64,000 nucleotides of DNA from DAIOXA01 sp050949165 (GTDB lineage: Bacteria; Bacillota; Proteinivoracia; UBA4975): the NCBI GenBank assembly GCA_050949165.1, contig JBMNFF010000001.1, positions 372,001-436,000 of the forward strand. Direction: 5' to 3'. A program made the translations under genes and the position numbers. This document shows positions 30,927-38,658 of the stretch, piece by piece. Under the pieces are notes generated by a model. That model did not search any database. It saw nothing but the letters and a program-made list of their open reading frames with translations, and had not been told where the DNA came from. How positions within the stretch are numbered: position 1 is the stretch's first letter; every line of letters begins with the position of its first letter.

Positions 30927-32376
30927 TTTCTTCCTCCTCCGCTTCATCTGGTTCCGGTTCAGGCTCTGCTTCCAGGAGGTATGGGGGAATGGGTTGCCGC
31001 AACAGCTGGCGCTCCAGGATGAAGCCTGCATCCAATCGGTTGACGGTGATGACGTCTGCCGCAGTGGCAAACCACCCCTCACCTCGGCGGTTACAGTGAA
31101 GCAGGACCATGGAATAGGGCAATTCTCCTTGGGTCATCAGCCCTCGAATCCCGGCGCCACCGGTGCTGCCGGCATCCACCAACAGAGAGTTATCCACGAC
31201 CCTGATGTTCATCCGGTGGCTGTGACCGTGGAGCAGAAGGCAATATTTGCTTGTAAACTCCTCCAGAATGTGGGGATGGTGGGCGACGATCAGCGAAGGT
31301 TGTCGCTGGCTCTGCTCGATTACTTCCTGTAGCCGCCGAGCCGCCTCCTGATACTCTTCCCGGGGCGGCACTGTCATGGCCGTGCTGTGGGCGGCGGGAT
31401 CGGCAACACCCGCCACAGTCAAGTCCAGATCCTCTAAGTACAGGACATCCTCGGCCAGGACAAAGACATTGTCCAGTTCCTGAAAGGTCTCGATCACCGA
31501 GGGTGAGTCGTGGTTTCCTGGCACAAAAATCCAGGGGCGGCCGGTTTCCTCTATCCCCCGGAGCAAGTCCGCTTCCAGGGGAGTGCCATAGTCGGTAAGA
31601 TCGCCGGTATCGACTATCAAGTCCACATCAAAGGACACTGCCAGCTGTTTTGCCAGACTTACTCCGATGGGGTTATTGTGAATATCCGAGACGTGCAGGA
31701 TCTTTAGCTCACCCTCCACAGTTCCTCCGCCTCCGCTCAGGTAGCGCAGGGATTCAAAGAGGAACAGGAGGTTGTCGCTGATGACCTTCAGCTTTTCGTC
31801 CAGGCCCTGCACCGCCACCAGCGCTTCTTCGGCCACTCCCATGAGCCAGGGGGCGACCTCGACAATCCCTTCAAATTCCGGCTCTCTAAACGCAGTCTCA
31901 TCAAAGGTGAGGGCGGCGGCGCCGATGGCCAGGGAAAAGCACAAGAACCCGACCAGGCCGGCAAGGAACGCAGGCTTTACCCGCCTGAAGATCAGCAGAC
32001 CCGCGCCCAGCCCCCCTGCGAAGGCCACGGCGATGGTCCTGAACAAAAAGGCAAGAACTTGCCGGCGCAGAACCGCCTGCAATTCGGCGAAAATGGCCTT
32101 TGGCTCCTGGGCCTCCACCAATTCTCCCAAGCGGTCCAAATTGATATTCTTGAGGGCAATCCGAAAGGTCAGGGGCGGCTGGTGGGTGCGGGCACGAATG
32201 ATTCCCAGAGGGGGAATCTCGATGGCGGTGTAGCCCTTATCCAGCACCCTCAGCCCCAGAGAAAAGTCCATGGCGTTGATGGTAATATCCTGGCTGGACA
32301 GGGCCGTTACCAGGAGCAGCGCACCCAAAATCCCCACCAGGGCGATCTTTATTAAGCCGGAGAAGTCAGGCAACAT
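30916..32376 (-). CDS. Membrane-anchored metallophosphoesterase
   Basis: A 486-residue protein. One membrane helix lies near residues 8-26, then about 85 residues outside the membrane, then two more helices near 105-155. A calcineurin-like phosphoesterase domain occupies about 230-440, with complete metal motifs HVSDIHNN, DTGDLTDYG, PGNHDS, VAHHPH and HGHSHRMN. It ends in an acidic E/P-rich tail. The topology suggests that the catalytic domain is outside the cell, if the first helix is N-in. The substrate is unknown. ATG at 32376 overlaps the cinA-like stop; spacing to GAGGTG is short, so TTG at 32388 is an alternative. Confidence 0.82.
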   Translation of the reverse strand: MLPDFSGLIKIALVGILGALLLVTALSSQDITINAMDFSLGLRVLDKGYTAIEIPPLGIIRARTHQPPLTFRIALKNINLDRLGELVEAQEPKAIFAELQAVLRRQVLAFLFRTIAVAFAGGLGAGLLIFRRVKPAFLAGLVGFLCFSLAIGAAALTFDETAFREPEFEGIVEVAPWLMGVAEEALVAVQGLDEKLKVISDNLLFLFESLRYLSGGGGTVEGELKILHVSDIHNNPIGVSLAKQLAVSFDVDLIVDTGDLTDYGTPLEADLLRGIEETGRPWIFVPGNHDSPSVIETFQELDNVFVLAEDVLYLEDLDLTVAGVADPAAHSTAMTVPPREEYQEAARRLQEVIEQSQRQPSLIVAHHPHILEEFTSKYCLLLHGHSHRMNIRVVDNSLLVDAGSTGGAGIRGLMTQGELPYSMVLLHCNRRGEGWFATAADVITVNRLDAGFILERQLLRQPIPPYLLEAEPEPEPDEAEEEENGG

Positions 32377-32995
32377 ACCACCTCGCAAAAAAGGTCAGCA
32401 AAAAATTGAGACCGGCAGCCACAGCGGCTTTTTTATTAGTCTCCCTGTCTCCGGTAAAAATAAACTTCCTCGCCTCCCAGGCGCCCCAACCAGCGACGGC
32501 AATGTACACCGTGCCCACGGGAATTTCCGGGGCGGGACTGGTGGGTCCCAGGGCCCCGGTCAGGCCTATGGCCAAGTCGGCCTGCAGGGCATCCTTGACC
32601 GCCCCCGCCATCTTTTCGGACAACTCCTTGCCCACGCATCCCGGCGACAGGTCAGCGGGGACCAATCCCAAGAGTTCGTTCTTGGCCCGGGCGGTGTAGG
32701 CCACGACTCCCCCCAGCAGGACACGGCTGGCCCCGGGAATATCAGCGATGGCGCTGGCGATGGCGCCAGCGGTGGCGGATTCTGCCGTGGCCAGGGTGAG
32801 CTTTTTCTCCCCCAGCAGGGAGACCAGTTTTTGAGCGGGGTTGGCCAGGGTCAGTTGCCAGTGGGGATAGTAAGCTTGCCAGACCTGGCGAATCAGTGGC
32901 CGCGGCAAGCGTAAATAGACCCCTAAGGGGTGGGGGCGGGGGTCGAGGTCCGGGGAAGAAAAGTCCCGGCTGCTGAGGCCGAAGAAGAGTGGCAT
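32366..32995 (-). CDS. CinA C-terminal domain protein (NMN amidohydrolase-like), shortened
   Basis: A 209-residue protein aligned to the C-terminal PncC domain of CinA: LTLATAESATAGAIASAIAD near 67-86, LLGGVVAYTARAKNELLG near 95 and IGLTGALGP near 145. Full CinA is about 410 residues; the N-terminal molybdopterin-binding-like domain is gone, leaving about 60 residues without a clear fold. The active-site neighbourhood is altered (AESATAG instead of AESCTGG). It occupies the normal cinA place, between pgsA and recA. ATG at 32995 follows GGGAGG. Deamidation of nicotinamide mononucleotide is the family role; activity here is uncertain. Confidence 0.82.
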   Translation of the reverse strand: MPLFFGLSSRDFSSPDLDPRPHPLGVYLRLPRPLIRQVWQAYYPHWQLTLANPAQKLVSLLGEKKLTLATAESATAGAIASAIADIPGASRVLLGGVVAYTARAKNELLGLVPADLSPGCVGKELSEKMAGAVKDALQADLAIGLTGALGPTSPAPEIPVGTVYIAVAGWGAWEARKFIFTGDRETNKKAAVAAGLNFLLTFFARWYVA

Positions 32996-33019
32996 GCTGA
33001 ATCCTCCCAATATGTACTG

Positions 33020-33081
33020 GGGGACAGGCCTTCCTTAAGGGTCAAGATGAGAAGTTAAGGTCTGTCCCCAGGTCTGTCCCC
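33020..33081. repeat. GGGGACAGACCT palindrome with a tandem duplication at the 3-prime end of the FtsH-like gene
   Basis: Two adjacent identical 12-base units AGGTCTGTCCCC (33058-33069 and 33070-33081) face an inverted copy GGGGACAGGCCTT at 33020-33032 across a 24-base centre. The right arms encode the last residues (GTDLGTDL) of the protease. Such GGGGACAG palindromes are known as repetitive extragenic elements in many bacteria. It may also act as a terminator. Confidence 0.6.
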
Positions 33082-34541
33082 GCCATCATTTTGCGGAAGT
33101 CGTCGCCGGAGATGCGTTCCTCAGCCATCAACACTTCGGCGATGGCAATCAAGGCAGAGTGCTGTTGCCGGAGGATCTCGATGACTTGGTCAACGCTCTC
33201 CTGAATGAGCCGGCGGGTGGTCTCGGTCAGTTCCTGCTTGGTCAGGTTATCAATATTGATTATGCCCAGGGGAGAGAGTCCGTGGGCAATGATGTTTTCG
33301 CAAATTGCCACAGCCCGCTGATAGTCGTTGGCGGCGCCGGTACTGCGCTCTCCAAAGATCAGATCCTCTGCTGCTCCACCGGCCAGGAGCACTCCCAATT
33401 GTTTGTCCAGGTATGACTGGGTTTGCAGCACCGGACTGGAGCTCTCCTTCTGGCGGATGAATCCCAGGGTCTTGGCCCTGGGCATCACCGTCACCGTGGA
33501 TACCGAACCGGGGAAGAAATGTTCGCTGACCAGGGCATGGCCACACTCGTGGACGGCAACCCTGTACTTTTCCTCCCGGGAGAGCAGGCCGTCCTTGGTG
33601 TTGCCCAACTGCACCTTGTCAATGGAGTCCAAAAAATCGGCCTGGCGCAATAAGTGATCCTTGCGGCGCATGGCCAAGATGGCTGCCTCATTGACCAGGC
33701 TGGCCAGATGGGCACCGGAGAAACCATAGGTCTGCTGGGCAACCTCAGCCAAATCCACATCTTCGGCCAGTGGCTTGCCCCGGGCATGGATTTTCAAAAT
33801 CTCCAACCGTCCCTCCACATCGGGCAAGCCCATTTCCACAATCCTGTCGAATCGGCCCGGGCGCAGGAGGGCGTCGTCCAGCAGATCGGCCCGGTTGGTT
33901 GCCCCCAATACAAACAGTTTAACATCTTTTTGGTCTTCGATGCCATCCAATTCCACCAAGAGCTGGTTCAGGGTCTGGTCATACTCCATATGGCTTTCCA
34001 CCTTGCCCCGCTTGGCGCCGATGACGTCCATCTCATCGATAAAAATGACGGCAGAATCCTTTTTTTGCCGTTTGGCCAGCTTTCTTGCCTTGGTAAATAG
34101 TTCCCGCACCCGCTTGGCGCCGACGCCGGCGTACATCTCGATAAATTCGCTGCCCACAGCAGAGACGAAGACAGAGTCGGTAAAATTGGCGGCAGCCCGG
34201 GCCATCAGGGTCTTGCCCGTCCCTGGCGGGCCCTGGAGGAGGATTCCCCCCATGGCCTTGACCCCCAAGGGGTTATCGAAAGACTGCTGAAGCAAGGACA
34301 AGGCCTCCATCAGCTCTTCCTTGGCGTCTTTCTGCCCGCCGACGCTCTCGAAACTGAGTTCAGAAATATATGGTTCCTTGCCAGGGCCTTTTCCGTATAT
34401 CCCCAAGCGCCCGAAAATCTCAAAGCGCTGAAGCAAGATGACGGCCAAAATTGAACCCAAGAGAATTGGCATCACATTTACGCCATTATAGACCAAAATT
34501 GCCATCAGAGCCACGTACAGCGCAGCAGCAAATTCAATCAT
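33042..34541 (-). CDS. FtsH-like AAA+ zinc metalloprotease (divergent paralogue)
   Basis: A 499-residue protein with two closely spaced N-terminal membrane helices (about 4-20 and 24-38) joined by a tight turn. An AAA+ module follows (Walker A GPPGTGKT 104-111, Walker B VIFIDEMD near 165-172, second region GATNRAD...LLRPGRFDR), then an M41 protease domain with HECGH at 331-335 and AGGAAEDLIFGE carrying the third zinc ligand region. True FtsH is about 600-650 residues with a 70-residue outer domain and HEAGH. It is therefore a compact, probably active paralogue with unknown substrates. It overlaps the upstream small membrane protein gene by 4 bases. Confidence 0.87.
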   Translation of the reverse strand: MIEFAAALYVALMAILVYNGVNVMPILLGSILAVILLQRFEIFGRLGIYGKGPGKEPYISELSFESVGGQKDAKEELMEALSLLQQSFDNPLGVKAMGGILLQGPPGTGKTLMARAAANFTDSVFVSAVGSEFIEMYAGVGAKRVRELFTKARKLAKRQKKDSAVIFIDEMDVIGAKRGKVESHMEYDQTLNQLLVELDGIEDQKDVKLFVLGATNRADLLDDALLRPGRFDRIVEMGLPDVEGRLEILKIHARGKPLAEDVDLAEVAQQTYGFSGAHLASLVNEAAILAMRRKDHLLRQADFLDSIDKVQLGNTKDGLLSREEKYRVAVHECGHALVSEHFFPGSVSTVTVMPRAKTLGFIRQKESSSPVLQTQSYLDKQLGVLLAGGAAEDLIFGERSTGAANDYQRAVAICENIIAHGLSPLGIINIDNLTKQELTETTRRLIQESVDQVIEILRQQHSALIAIAEVLMAEERISGDDFRKMMAGTDLGTDLNFSS

Positions 34542-35026
34542 GGCGCCATCACCCCCTCCACAGGGCGGAGGGCAATATAGCTGTGCCCAGCATCAGCTAT
34601 TTCTGCAATCAGCATCTCCTGCCAGAGGAGCATCTCCGCCTTATATCCGTGCTCAGTAGCCAGTTCCCTTAATAAACAACTGGCCTGGTAGTACTCCTTT
34701 GTTGCAACTGCCTGGGCCAAGATGATATCCACTTCCTGGGCGAGCCCTGCATTTACAGGTCCCTTACCTTCCCTGGAAATCTTCAATTCCCTGTTCTTGA
34801 TCGCCTTGGCCACCATCCCATCGCTGCCGGGAAAGACTTCGGCCAGGGCTTGTCCTTCATCGAGTTTAATAACCAGGGTATTGCCTTCCAGCTCGATATC
34901 AGCAGCGACTGAGTCCAAGGCAGACAGATGGCGGGTGGTGGCTGATTGTGTCCAGAAATGACTTATCAGCAGCCCTGCTGCGGTCAGTACAACTGCCAGG
35001 GGTATAAAGATTTTCCAGCGCAGCAT
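34538..35026 (-). CDS. Uncharacterised single-pass membrane protein coupled to the FtsH-like protease
   Basis: A 162-residue protein I do not recognise. It has one N-terminal hydrophobic helix (about 5-24, preceded by RWK, so N-terminus inside), then a charged, mostly helical soluble part predicted to lie outside the membrane, with no cysteines likely to bind metal and no lipobox. AGGAGGGAATAC precedes ATG. Its stop overlaps the start of the FtsH-like gene (ATGA), so the two are translationally coupled. An adaptor, regulator or substrate-recruiting role for the protease is a reasonable inference only. Confidence 0.75.
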   Translation of the reverse strand: MLRWKIFIPLAVVLTAAGLLISHFWTQSATTRHLSALDSVAADIELEGNTLVIKLDEGQALAEVFPGSDGMVAKAIKNRELKISREGKGPVNAGLAQEVDIILAQAVATKEYYQASCLLRELATEHGYKAEMLLWQEMLIAEIADAGHSYIALRPVEGVMAP

Positions 35027-35059
35027 GTATTCCCTCCTCTGTCTTGGTTTACATAAAAA

Positions 35060-35065
35060 ATTATA
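35060..35065 (-). promoter_or_regulatory. Candidate -10 box before the membrane protein/FtsH-like operon
   Basis: A perfect TATAAT on the minus strand, with a weak -35 (TGTAAA) 17 bases upstream, just after the pgsA terminator and 34 bases before the gene start. Confidence 0.5.
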
Positions 35066-35092
35066 CCACAGTCCCGGTTCCCTTTACATGAC

Positions 35093-35117
35093 AAAAAAAG
35101 GATAGCTCAAGGCTATC
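35093..35117 (-). terminator. Terminator of the rimO-pgsA unit
   Basis: GATAGC pairs with GCTATC (5-base loop), extended by AAG/CTT past one bulge, followed by seven U. It overlaps the pgsA stop codon. Confidence 0.85.
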
Positions 35118-35691
35118 ACTTCTTGAAAATCACGTTTTTATTTTTTATAAAGTAGTCGGCGCCGGAAACCAAGGTGAGGACGATGGCGATGACCAAGCTC
35201 GCCTTGGCAATGATCTCCATAGGCAGGAAGCCCAGGACATAGTGAAGCCAGGAATACCCTTTTTCCAGACCGGCATAGAGGGTCAGGGAGGTAATAGCAA
35301 CGATCTGGGAAAGGGTCTTTAGCTTGCCCAGCTTACTGGCGGCAATGACATGCCCCTCGTTGGCGGCGATAACCCGTAGACCTGTAACGGCAAACTCCCT
35401 ACTGATGATAATAAACACTTCCAGTGGACCGATTTGACGCATCCAGGCCAGGGTCACCAAGGCAGCGGACACCAGGAGCTTGTCGGCAAGGGGGTCCAAA
35501 AATTTCCCCACCGTCGTGACGGTTTTGCTCTTGCGGGCAATATACCCGTCCAGCCCATCGGTGCTGGCAGCAAGGACAAAGGTGAGAGCTGCCAAAAATT
35601 CTCCAAAGGGAATGCGGATAAGGATTATGGCGATGAAGAGCGGCGCAAGAAATATCCGGGCAATGGTAATCTTGTTAGCTGTACCTTCCAT
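35116..35691 (-). CDS. pgsA: CDP-diacylglycerol-glycerol-3-phosphate 3-phosphatidyltransferase
   Basis: A 191-residue integral membrane enzyme of phosphatidylglycerol synthesis. The CDP-alcohol phosphotransferase signature is complete: DGLDGYIAR, then G at the conserved spacing, then DPLADK. Four to six hydrophobic helices follow. ATG at 35691 overlaps the rimO stop by one base (TAATG) with GGGGGTG upstream; an earlier in-frame start would lie inside rimO and is rejected. The rimO/pgsA/cinA/recA neighbourhood is widely conserved in Firmicutes. Confidence 0.95.
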   Translation of the reverse strand: MEGTANKITIARIFLAPLFIAIILIRIPFGEFLAALTFVLAASTDGLDGYIARKSKTVTTVGKFLDPLADKLLVSAALVTLAWMRQIGPLEVFIIISREFAVTGLRVIAANEGHVIAASKLGKLKTLSQIVAITSLTLYAGLEKGYSWLHYVLGFLPMEIIAKASLVIAIVLTLVSGADYFIKNKNVIFKK

Positions 35692-36989
35692 TAAATTGAC
35701 ACCCCCACCAAGTCGTAGCCTTTGAATCCGGTGCATCTAACCTTGACAAAATCTCCCGGCTTATGCCCATTGCAGGGAAACAGCACTGCACTGTCCACCT
35801 CGGGAGCCTCTCGATAACTGCGGGCGTAAGCCTGGCCGTCCGCAACGGTATCGACCAGCACCGTAAATTCTTTGCCAATTTGGGCTTTGTTTTTCTTCAA
35901 GACAATCTGTTGCTGGGTCTGCATCAACTCACGATAGCGCCGGGCTTTGACCCCGGCGGGAATCTGACCTTTCAGAGAGGCGGCTCTTGTTCCCTCCTCC
36001 CGGGAATAGATAAAGGCTCCCAACTGATCGAATTCGGCCCAGCGGACAAAATCCAGGAGGTGCTGAAAGTGCTCCTCGCTCTCGCCGGGATAGCCTACTA
36101 TATAGGTCGTCCTCAGAGCGATACCGGGGAGGCGTTGCCGCAAAAATTCTATGAGCTCCTTGCCCCGCCATTTGCGATTGCGCCCCATACTGATGAGGAT
36201 ATCCGGGTGGCTGTGTTGCAGTGGTATATCCAGGTATTTACAGAGCTTGCTGGACTTGGCCATTGCCTTGACAAGCTCCTCATCGATGTGGTCCGGATAA
36301 CAGTAGAGCAGGCGCAGCCAGCCTATCTCTTGAATCTGATCCAGTTCCCGGAGTAAGCCGGGCAATTGACTGTGCCCGGAGAAGTCCAGGCCATACTGGG
36401 ACGTGTCCTGGGCAATCAGGACCAGCTCCTTTATCCCGCTCCGGGCCATCCGACGCGCCTCGTCCAGGATTTGCTCCTGGGGCTTGCTGCGCAACTTCCC
36501 CCGCAGCTGCGGAATAACACAATAGGAACACCAATTATTGCACCCTTCGGCTATTTTCAACCATCCGTAGGGAAAAGTGGAATACACCCTCCGGACTTCA
36601 GCCTTGCCATCATATTGCTCTGGTCGCCCCAAAAGGGATTTGCCGCTGGAAATCACTGTCAGGACCTTGTCCACATTGCCGGTGCCCAGGAAGGCGTCCA
36701 CCTCGGGCAATTCCAGACGAAGCTGGTCATAATAGCGCTGGGACAGGCACCCTGTGACAATCAACTGGCGGCACCTGCCCATATCCTTGTATTGGGCCAT
36801 GGCCAGAATTTGCTCAACTGATTCCTGGCGGGCTTTGTCGATAAACCCACAGGTATTGACTATGATGATCTCGGCATCTTGGGGCTGATGGGTTATCTCA
36901 TACCCTGCCTCTACCAGCAAGCCCAGCATAGTTTCTGCATCGATTTGGTTTTTGGGACAGCCAAGATTGACCACCGCCACCTTGTCCAT
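35691..36989 (-). CDS. rimO: Ribosomal protein S12 methylthiotransferase RimO
   Basis: A 432-residue radical-SAM enzyme that methylthiolates Asp88 of ribosomal protein S12. It starts with VVNLGCPKNQIDAE (first cysteine of the auxiliary cluster), followed by VNTCGFI and TGCLSQR, then the radical-SAM motif CNNWCSYCVIP near 150-160 and a C-terminal TRAM domain. It is distinguished from the MiaB encoded at 8.4 kb by the KNQIDAE start and GCLSQRY motif. GGAGG lies seven bases before the ATG. The gap to the rodZ-like gene is 19 bases. Confidence 0.96.
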   Translation of the reverse strand: MDKVAVVNLGCPKNQIDAETMLGLLVEAGYEITHQPQDAEIIIVNTCGFIDKARQESVEQILAMAQYKDMGRCRQLIVTGCLSQRYYDQLRLELPEVDAFLGTGNVDKVLTVISSGKSLLGRPEQYDGKAEVRRVYSTFPYGWLKIAEGCNNWCSYCVIPQLRGKLRSKPQEQILDEARRMARSGIKELVLIAQDTSQYGLDFSGHSQLPGLLRELDQIQEIGWLRLLYCYPDHIDEELVKAMAKSSKLCKYLDIPLQHSHPDILISMGRNRKWRGKELIEFLRQRLPGIALRTTYIVGYPGESEEHFQHLLDFVRWAEFDQLGAFIYSREEGTRAASLKGQIPAGVKARRYRELMQTQQQIVLKKNKAQIGKEFTVLVDTVADGQAYARSYREAPEVDSAVLFPCNGHKPGDFVKVRCTGFKGYDLVGVSI

Positions 36990-37008
36990 TACATGACCTC
37001 CACCAGTA

Positions 37009-37782
37009 CTACTCGTTCTTTTCTGCTAATCTTATTTCCAAATTAAACCCCTTCTGCAAATCAGGAGTATCGATCTCTATGCCGTTTGCGACAACGGTGA
37101 CGAATTTCGGAGCGCCAAATCTGATGCGGAGAACTGTGGCATTGTTCAGCTCTTCAACATGACCTGCCTTATAGGTGGCGGAGCTCAACCGCACTCCGTC
37201 GGCGGTAACCCGGGTCCAGCAGTTGCCGGTATAGGTCAGGACAACATTGAGAGAATCGGCGTTGTGAACCACATAGATGGCTTCGGAATCATCAGCCTGC
37301 ACCTCTTCGATGCTGGCTTGGGGCTCCGGTTGCTCCAAGGGGTCCTCCTCTTCGGGGCCAGGCTCCTCCTGATTCTGGGGAGGATCCGGCGGCGCCGGGG
37401 GCTGAGGTTGAAGAAAGCTGTTTACGGCGGTGCGGATGAGAAGCCCCGCCACCACCACCAGGGACAGGATAAGGGCAATCCTCAGAAACGGGGCCAGGTT
37501 TATGCGAAATGGCCTGCGCTGGCGGCGCAGCCTCCTGGAAGCAGTGACGGGCACAACCTGACTGCCCTCATGTTCCCAAAGGCGGTACGCATCCAGACCT
37601 ACCTCTTGGGCATAGCGGCGGATAAAGCCCTTGACATACACCGGAGGGCCGATTTTGTCAAATTGGCAGGATTCAAGGTACTCCAACTGACGCAGGGGTA
37701 TCTTGGTCCTCTCCTGAATGTCCTCCAGACTGAGTTTTGCTTTATGGCGAGCCTCGACTAGTCGGCTGATAATTTCTTCCAT
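37009..37782 (-). CDS. RodZ-like helix-turn-helix membrane protein
   Basis: A 257-residue protein with an N-terminal RodZ-type helix-turn-helix (LVEARHKAKLSLEDIQERTK, then IPLRQLEYLES), a basic segment, a single membrane helix (about 97-118), a long Pro/Glu-rich linker (about 120-160) and a C-terminal DUF4115-like domain outside the membrane. RodZ links MreB filaments to the envelope. In Bacillus the equivalent gene (ymfM) lies at the same place before pgsA. mreB is not in the window. Confidence 0.88.
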   Translation of the reverse strand: MEEIISRLVEARHKAKLSLEDIQERTKIPLRQLEYLESCQFDKIGPPVYVKGFIRRYAQEVGLDAYRLWEHEGSQVVPVTASRRLRRQRRPFRINLAPFLRIALILSLVVVAGLLIRTAVNSFLQPQPPAPPDPPQNQEEPGPEEEDPLEQPEPQASIEEVQADDSEAIYVVHNADSLNVVLTYTGNCWTRVTADGVRLSSATYKAGHVEELNNATVLRIRFGAPKFVTVVANGIEIDTPDLQKGFNLEIRLAEKNE

Positions 37783-37798
37783 CTATATTCACCTCAGC

Positions 37799-38560
37799 TC
37801 AGCTTATATCAAAGGCAGAAAAGGATTGAGTAACCAATTGATAGTCGATGACCTCGTCCTGGTTGCGCCGCAACTCCAGCCGATAATCCAGAATTTCCTT
37901 GTCCAGGTTAAATTCCCGCAAAAAGATATCGGGGTGTTCGATGATCTTGGGAGCCGGGTAAGAGAGAACGTCCAGAACCAGGTCCTTGTGCTCCTTGCCG
38001 CTCCGGACTCCAGATACGATGCCGTCGATGATATATACACAATCTGGTCCCTTTTCGTCATCCAACAGGGTGGTGCGCATAATTTGCCGCATCAGGGTGG
38101 ATGAGACGATGACCCACTTCTTATTGGCATGGACGCAGGCGGCGATGGCGGCCTCGGTCTTGCCCACCCGGGGCATGCCCCTGACCCCGATAACCGGCCT
38201 TTGTCTGGAGAGGACCGCTCCCAAAAAATCCACCAACATTCCTAATTCTTCCCGGACAAAGCGAAAGGAATTGGGATGATCCGGATCCCGCTGGATGATT
38301 TTTCCATGTTTGAGATTGATGAGATCGATAAAATTAGGCCGACGGAGGGCCGTCAATTCGATATTTGAGGCTCGGTTGAGGGCGTTCTTGAGGGTGACCA
38401 TCCGGGCGGCATCGCTGCATTTTAGCAACAATCCCCGCTTGCGGTTGGTGATGCCGTTAATCATTACTATATTTACTCCCATCAGGCCAAGGAAGGTGGC
38501 TACATCGCCCAAAAGTCCGGGCCGATCGTGATGAATTTCATATTCCATATACCATTCCAT
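37799..38560 (-). CDS. ymfK: YmfK-like protein (DUF3388)
   Basis: A 253-residue protein. An N-terminal ACT-like domain (MEYEIHHDRPGLLGDVATFL, GVNIVMINGIT) is followed by a domain with RGMPRVGKTEAAIAA near 150, a degenerate P-loop-like segment, and a conserved C-terminus. Homologues occur at the same position in spore-forming Bacilli and Clostridia; the function is unknown. ATG at 38560 has GGGGTGAGG in front; upstream in-frame codons would place the start before the promoter. It diverges from the plus-strand ATPase gene. Confidence 0.85.
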   Translation of the reverse strand: MEWYMEYEIHHDRPGLLGDVATFLGLMGVNIVMINGITNRKRGLLLKCSDAARMVTLKNALNRASNIELTALRRPNFIDLINLKHGKIIQRDPDHPNSFRFVREELGMLVDFLGAVLSRQRPVIGVRGMPRVGKTEAAIAACVHANKKWVIVSSTLMRQIMRTTLLDDEKGPDCVYIIDGIVSGVRSGKEHKDLVLDVLSYPAPKIIEHPDIFLREFNLDKEILDYRLELRRNQDEVIDYQLVTQSFSAFDIS

Positions 38561-38581
38561 TGGCCTCACCCCATACCTGCT

Positions 38582-38590
38582 ATTATAACA
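38582..38590 (-). promoter_or_regulatory. Extended -10 promoter of the ymfK-rodZ-rimO-pgsA unit
   Basis: TGTTATAAT on the minus strand is a perfect -10 with an extended TGn element and no good -35. It would give a very short leader of about 15 bases before ymfK. Confidence 0.5.
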
Positions 38591-38658
38591 AACTTCTCCC
38601 GCAAATGCACCGTTTTTGACCGTCGCCAATATAGTAATGTAGATAAGGAGGTGTGATT

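Noticed and set aside
33042..34541. Housekeeping FtsH
   Set aside because: It is too short, lacks the external domain between the two membrane helices, and has a changed zinc motif; a paralogue is more likely.
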